Shown in pieces: positions 5,247-5,524 of a stretch of DNA of 5,524 nucleotides. Under the pieces are notes generated by a model, which worked only from the letters and a program-made list of their open reading frames with translations, did no database searches and was not told where the DNA came from. The stretch is from Bacteriovorax stolpii (GTDB lineage: Bacteria > Bdellovibrionota > Bacteriovoracia > Bacteriovoracales > Bacteriovoracaceae). Both the position numbers and the translations under genes were made by a program. The stretch is taken from positions 1 to 5,524 of the forward strand of contig CAMAYW010000191.1 in assembly GCA_945862475.1 (NCBI GenBank), in the 5' to 3' direction. Each line of letters starts with the position of its first letter. Position 1 is the first letter of the stretch.

Positions 5247-5524
5247 ATGAGTTTAAGCTCCGGTTCAAATCTTACACGAAGAATTCTTGTCACTATGTTC
5301 CTAGGTATTGCGTTGGGTAGCATTGTTAATTACGTTGGATTAAGTGAAGGATTTTTTCAGACCTACATCCTGAATGGCCTAATCGAAGTTGGTGGCCGAG
5401 TTTTCTTGTCATCTCTCAAGTTACTTGTTGTCCCGATGGTTTTTGTATCACTCGTCGCCGGAACTGGCTCACTTGAAGATATTAAAAAACTTGGACGACT
5501 AGGTTCAAAAACCTTTGGTTACTA
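5247..5524 (+). CDS. Dicarboxylate/amino acid:cation symporter (DAACS family), partial
   Basis: N-terminal 92 residues of a secondary transporter of the glutamate/aspartate/C4-dicarboxylate:H+ or Na+ symporter family (GltP/DctA/GltT type), located in the inner membrane. Visible family features are helix 1 (RRILVTMFLGIALGSIVNYV), a short extracytoplasmic segment, and the highly characteristic stretch FLSSLKLLVVPMVFVSLVAGTGSLEDIKKLGRLGSKTFGY, which corresponds to the end of TM2 and start of TM3. The gene runs off the right edge; the substrate-binding hairpins and the NMDGT and related motifs of the C-terminal half are missing, so glutamate and dicarboxylate specificity cannot be separated. The ATG at 5247 has AAAGG about eight bases upstream and a good promoter. 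Confidence 0.9.
   Translation, partial: MSLSSGSNLTRRILVTMFLGIALGSIVNYVGLSEGFFQTYILNGLIEVGGRVFLSSLKLLVVPMVFVSLVAGTGSLEDIKKLGRLGSKTFGY

Overview
This window is AT-rich bacterial DNA. It is densely packed, with genes on both strands and almost no spare sequence. It probably comes from an aerobic Gram-negative bacterium: there is a heme A synthase, which implies an aa3-type (or related heme A) oxidase, an exported single-domain cupredoxin, AAGGA-type ribosome binding sites and sigma70-like promoters. The low G+C content and this mix of genes would fit the Bdellovibrionota (Bacteriovorax-like relatives). That placement is an inference from general appearance, not from a marker gene.

Layout, left to right. 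Positions 1-1199 (minus strand) hold a two-gene operon: an MntP-type manganese efflux pump followed, one base after its stop codon, by a PLP-dependent threonine/serine dehydratase that runs off the left edge. A 78-base divergent gap separates it from ctaA (heme A synthase, plus strand). The end of ctaA overlaps by 26 bases the end of a SpoU/TrmH-family RNA methyltransferase on the minus strand. A 39-base divergent gap leads to a membrane-anchored protein (2782-3861, plus) that looks like a degenerate family 2 glycosyltransferase. It meets tail to tail an exported cupredoxin (3866-4204, minus), and a GC-rich hairpin at the junction may terminate both. A 118-base divergent gap with a good plus-strand promoter drives a tiny, extremely basic 38-residue protein (4323-4439). 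That gene ends one base from the end of a stand-alone Lon N-terminal (substrate-binding) domain protein on the minus strand. A 188-base divergent gap with a clear promoter and an operator-like inverted repeat precedes a truncated dicarboxylate/amino acid:cation symporter at the right edge.

No mobile element, CRISPR array, tRNA or rRNA was seen, and nothing here amounts to a new multi-gene system. Most genes look like ordinary housekeeping or transport functions, loosely linked through metal and respiratory themes (Mn efflux, heme A, copper protein). The points worth a second look are small: the 38-residue basic protein and the overlapping 3'-end hairpins around it; unusual residues at the expected metal or catalytic positions of the cupredoxin, CtaA and the glycosyltransferase-like protein; and an inverted repeat lying across the spacer and -10 box of the symporter promoter.
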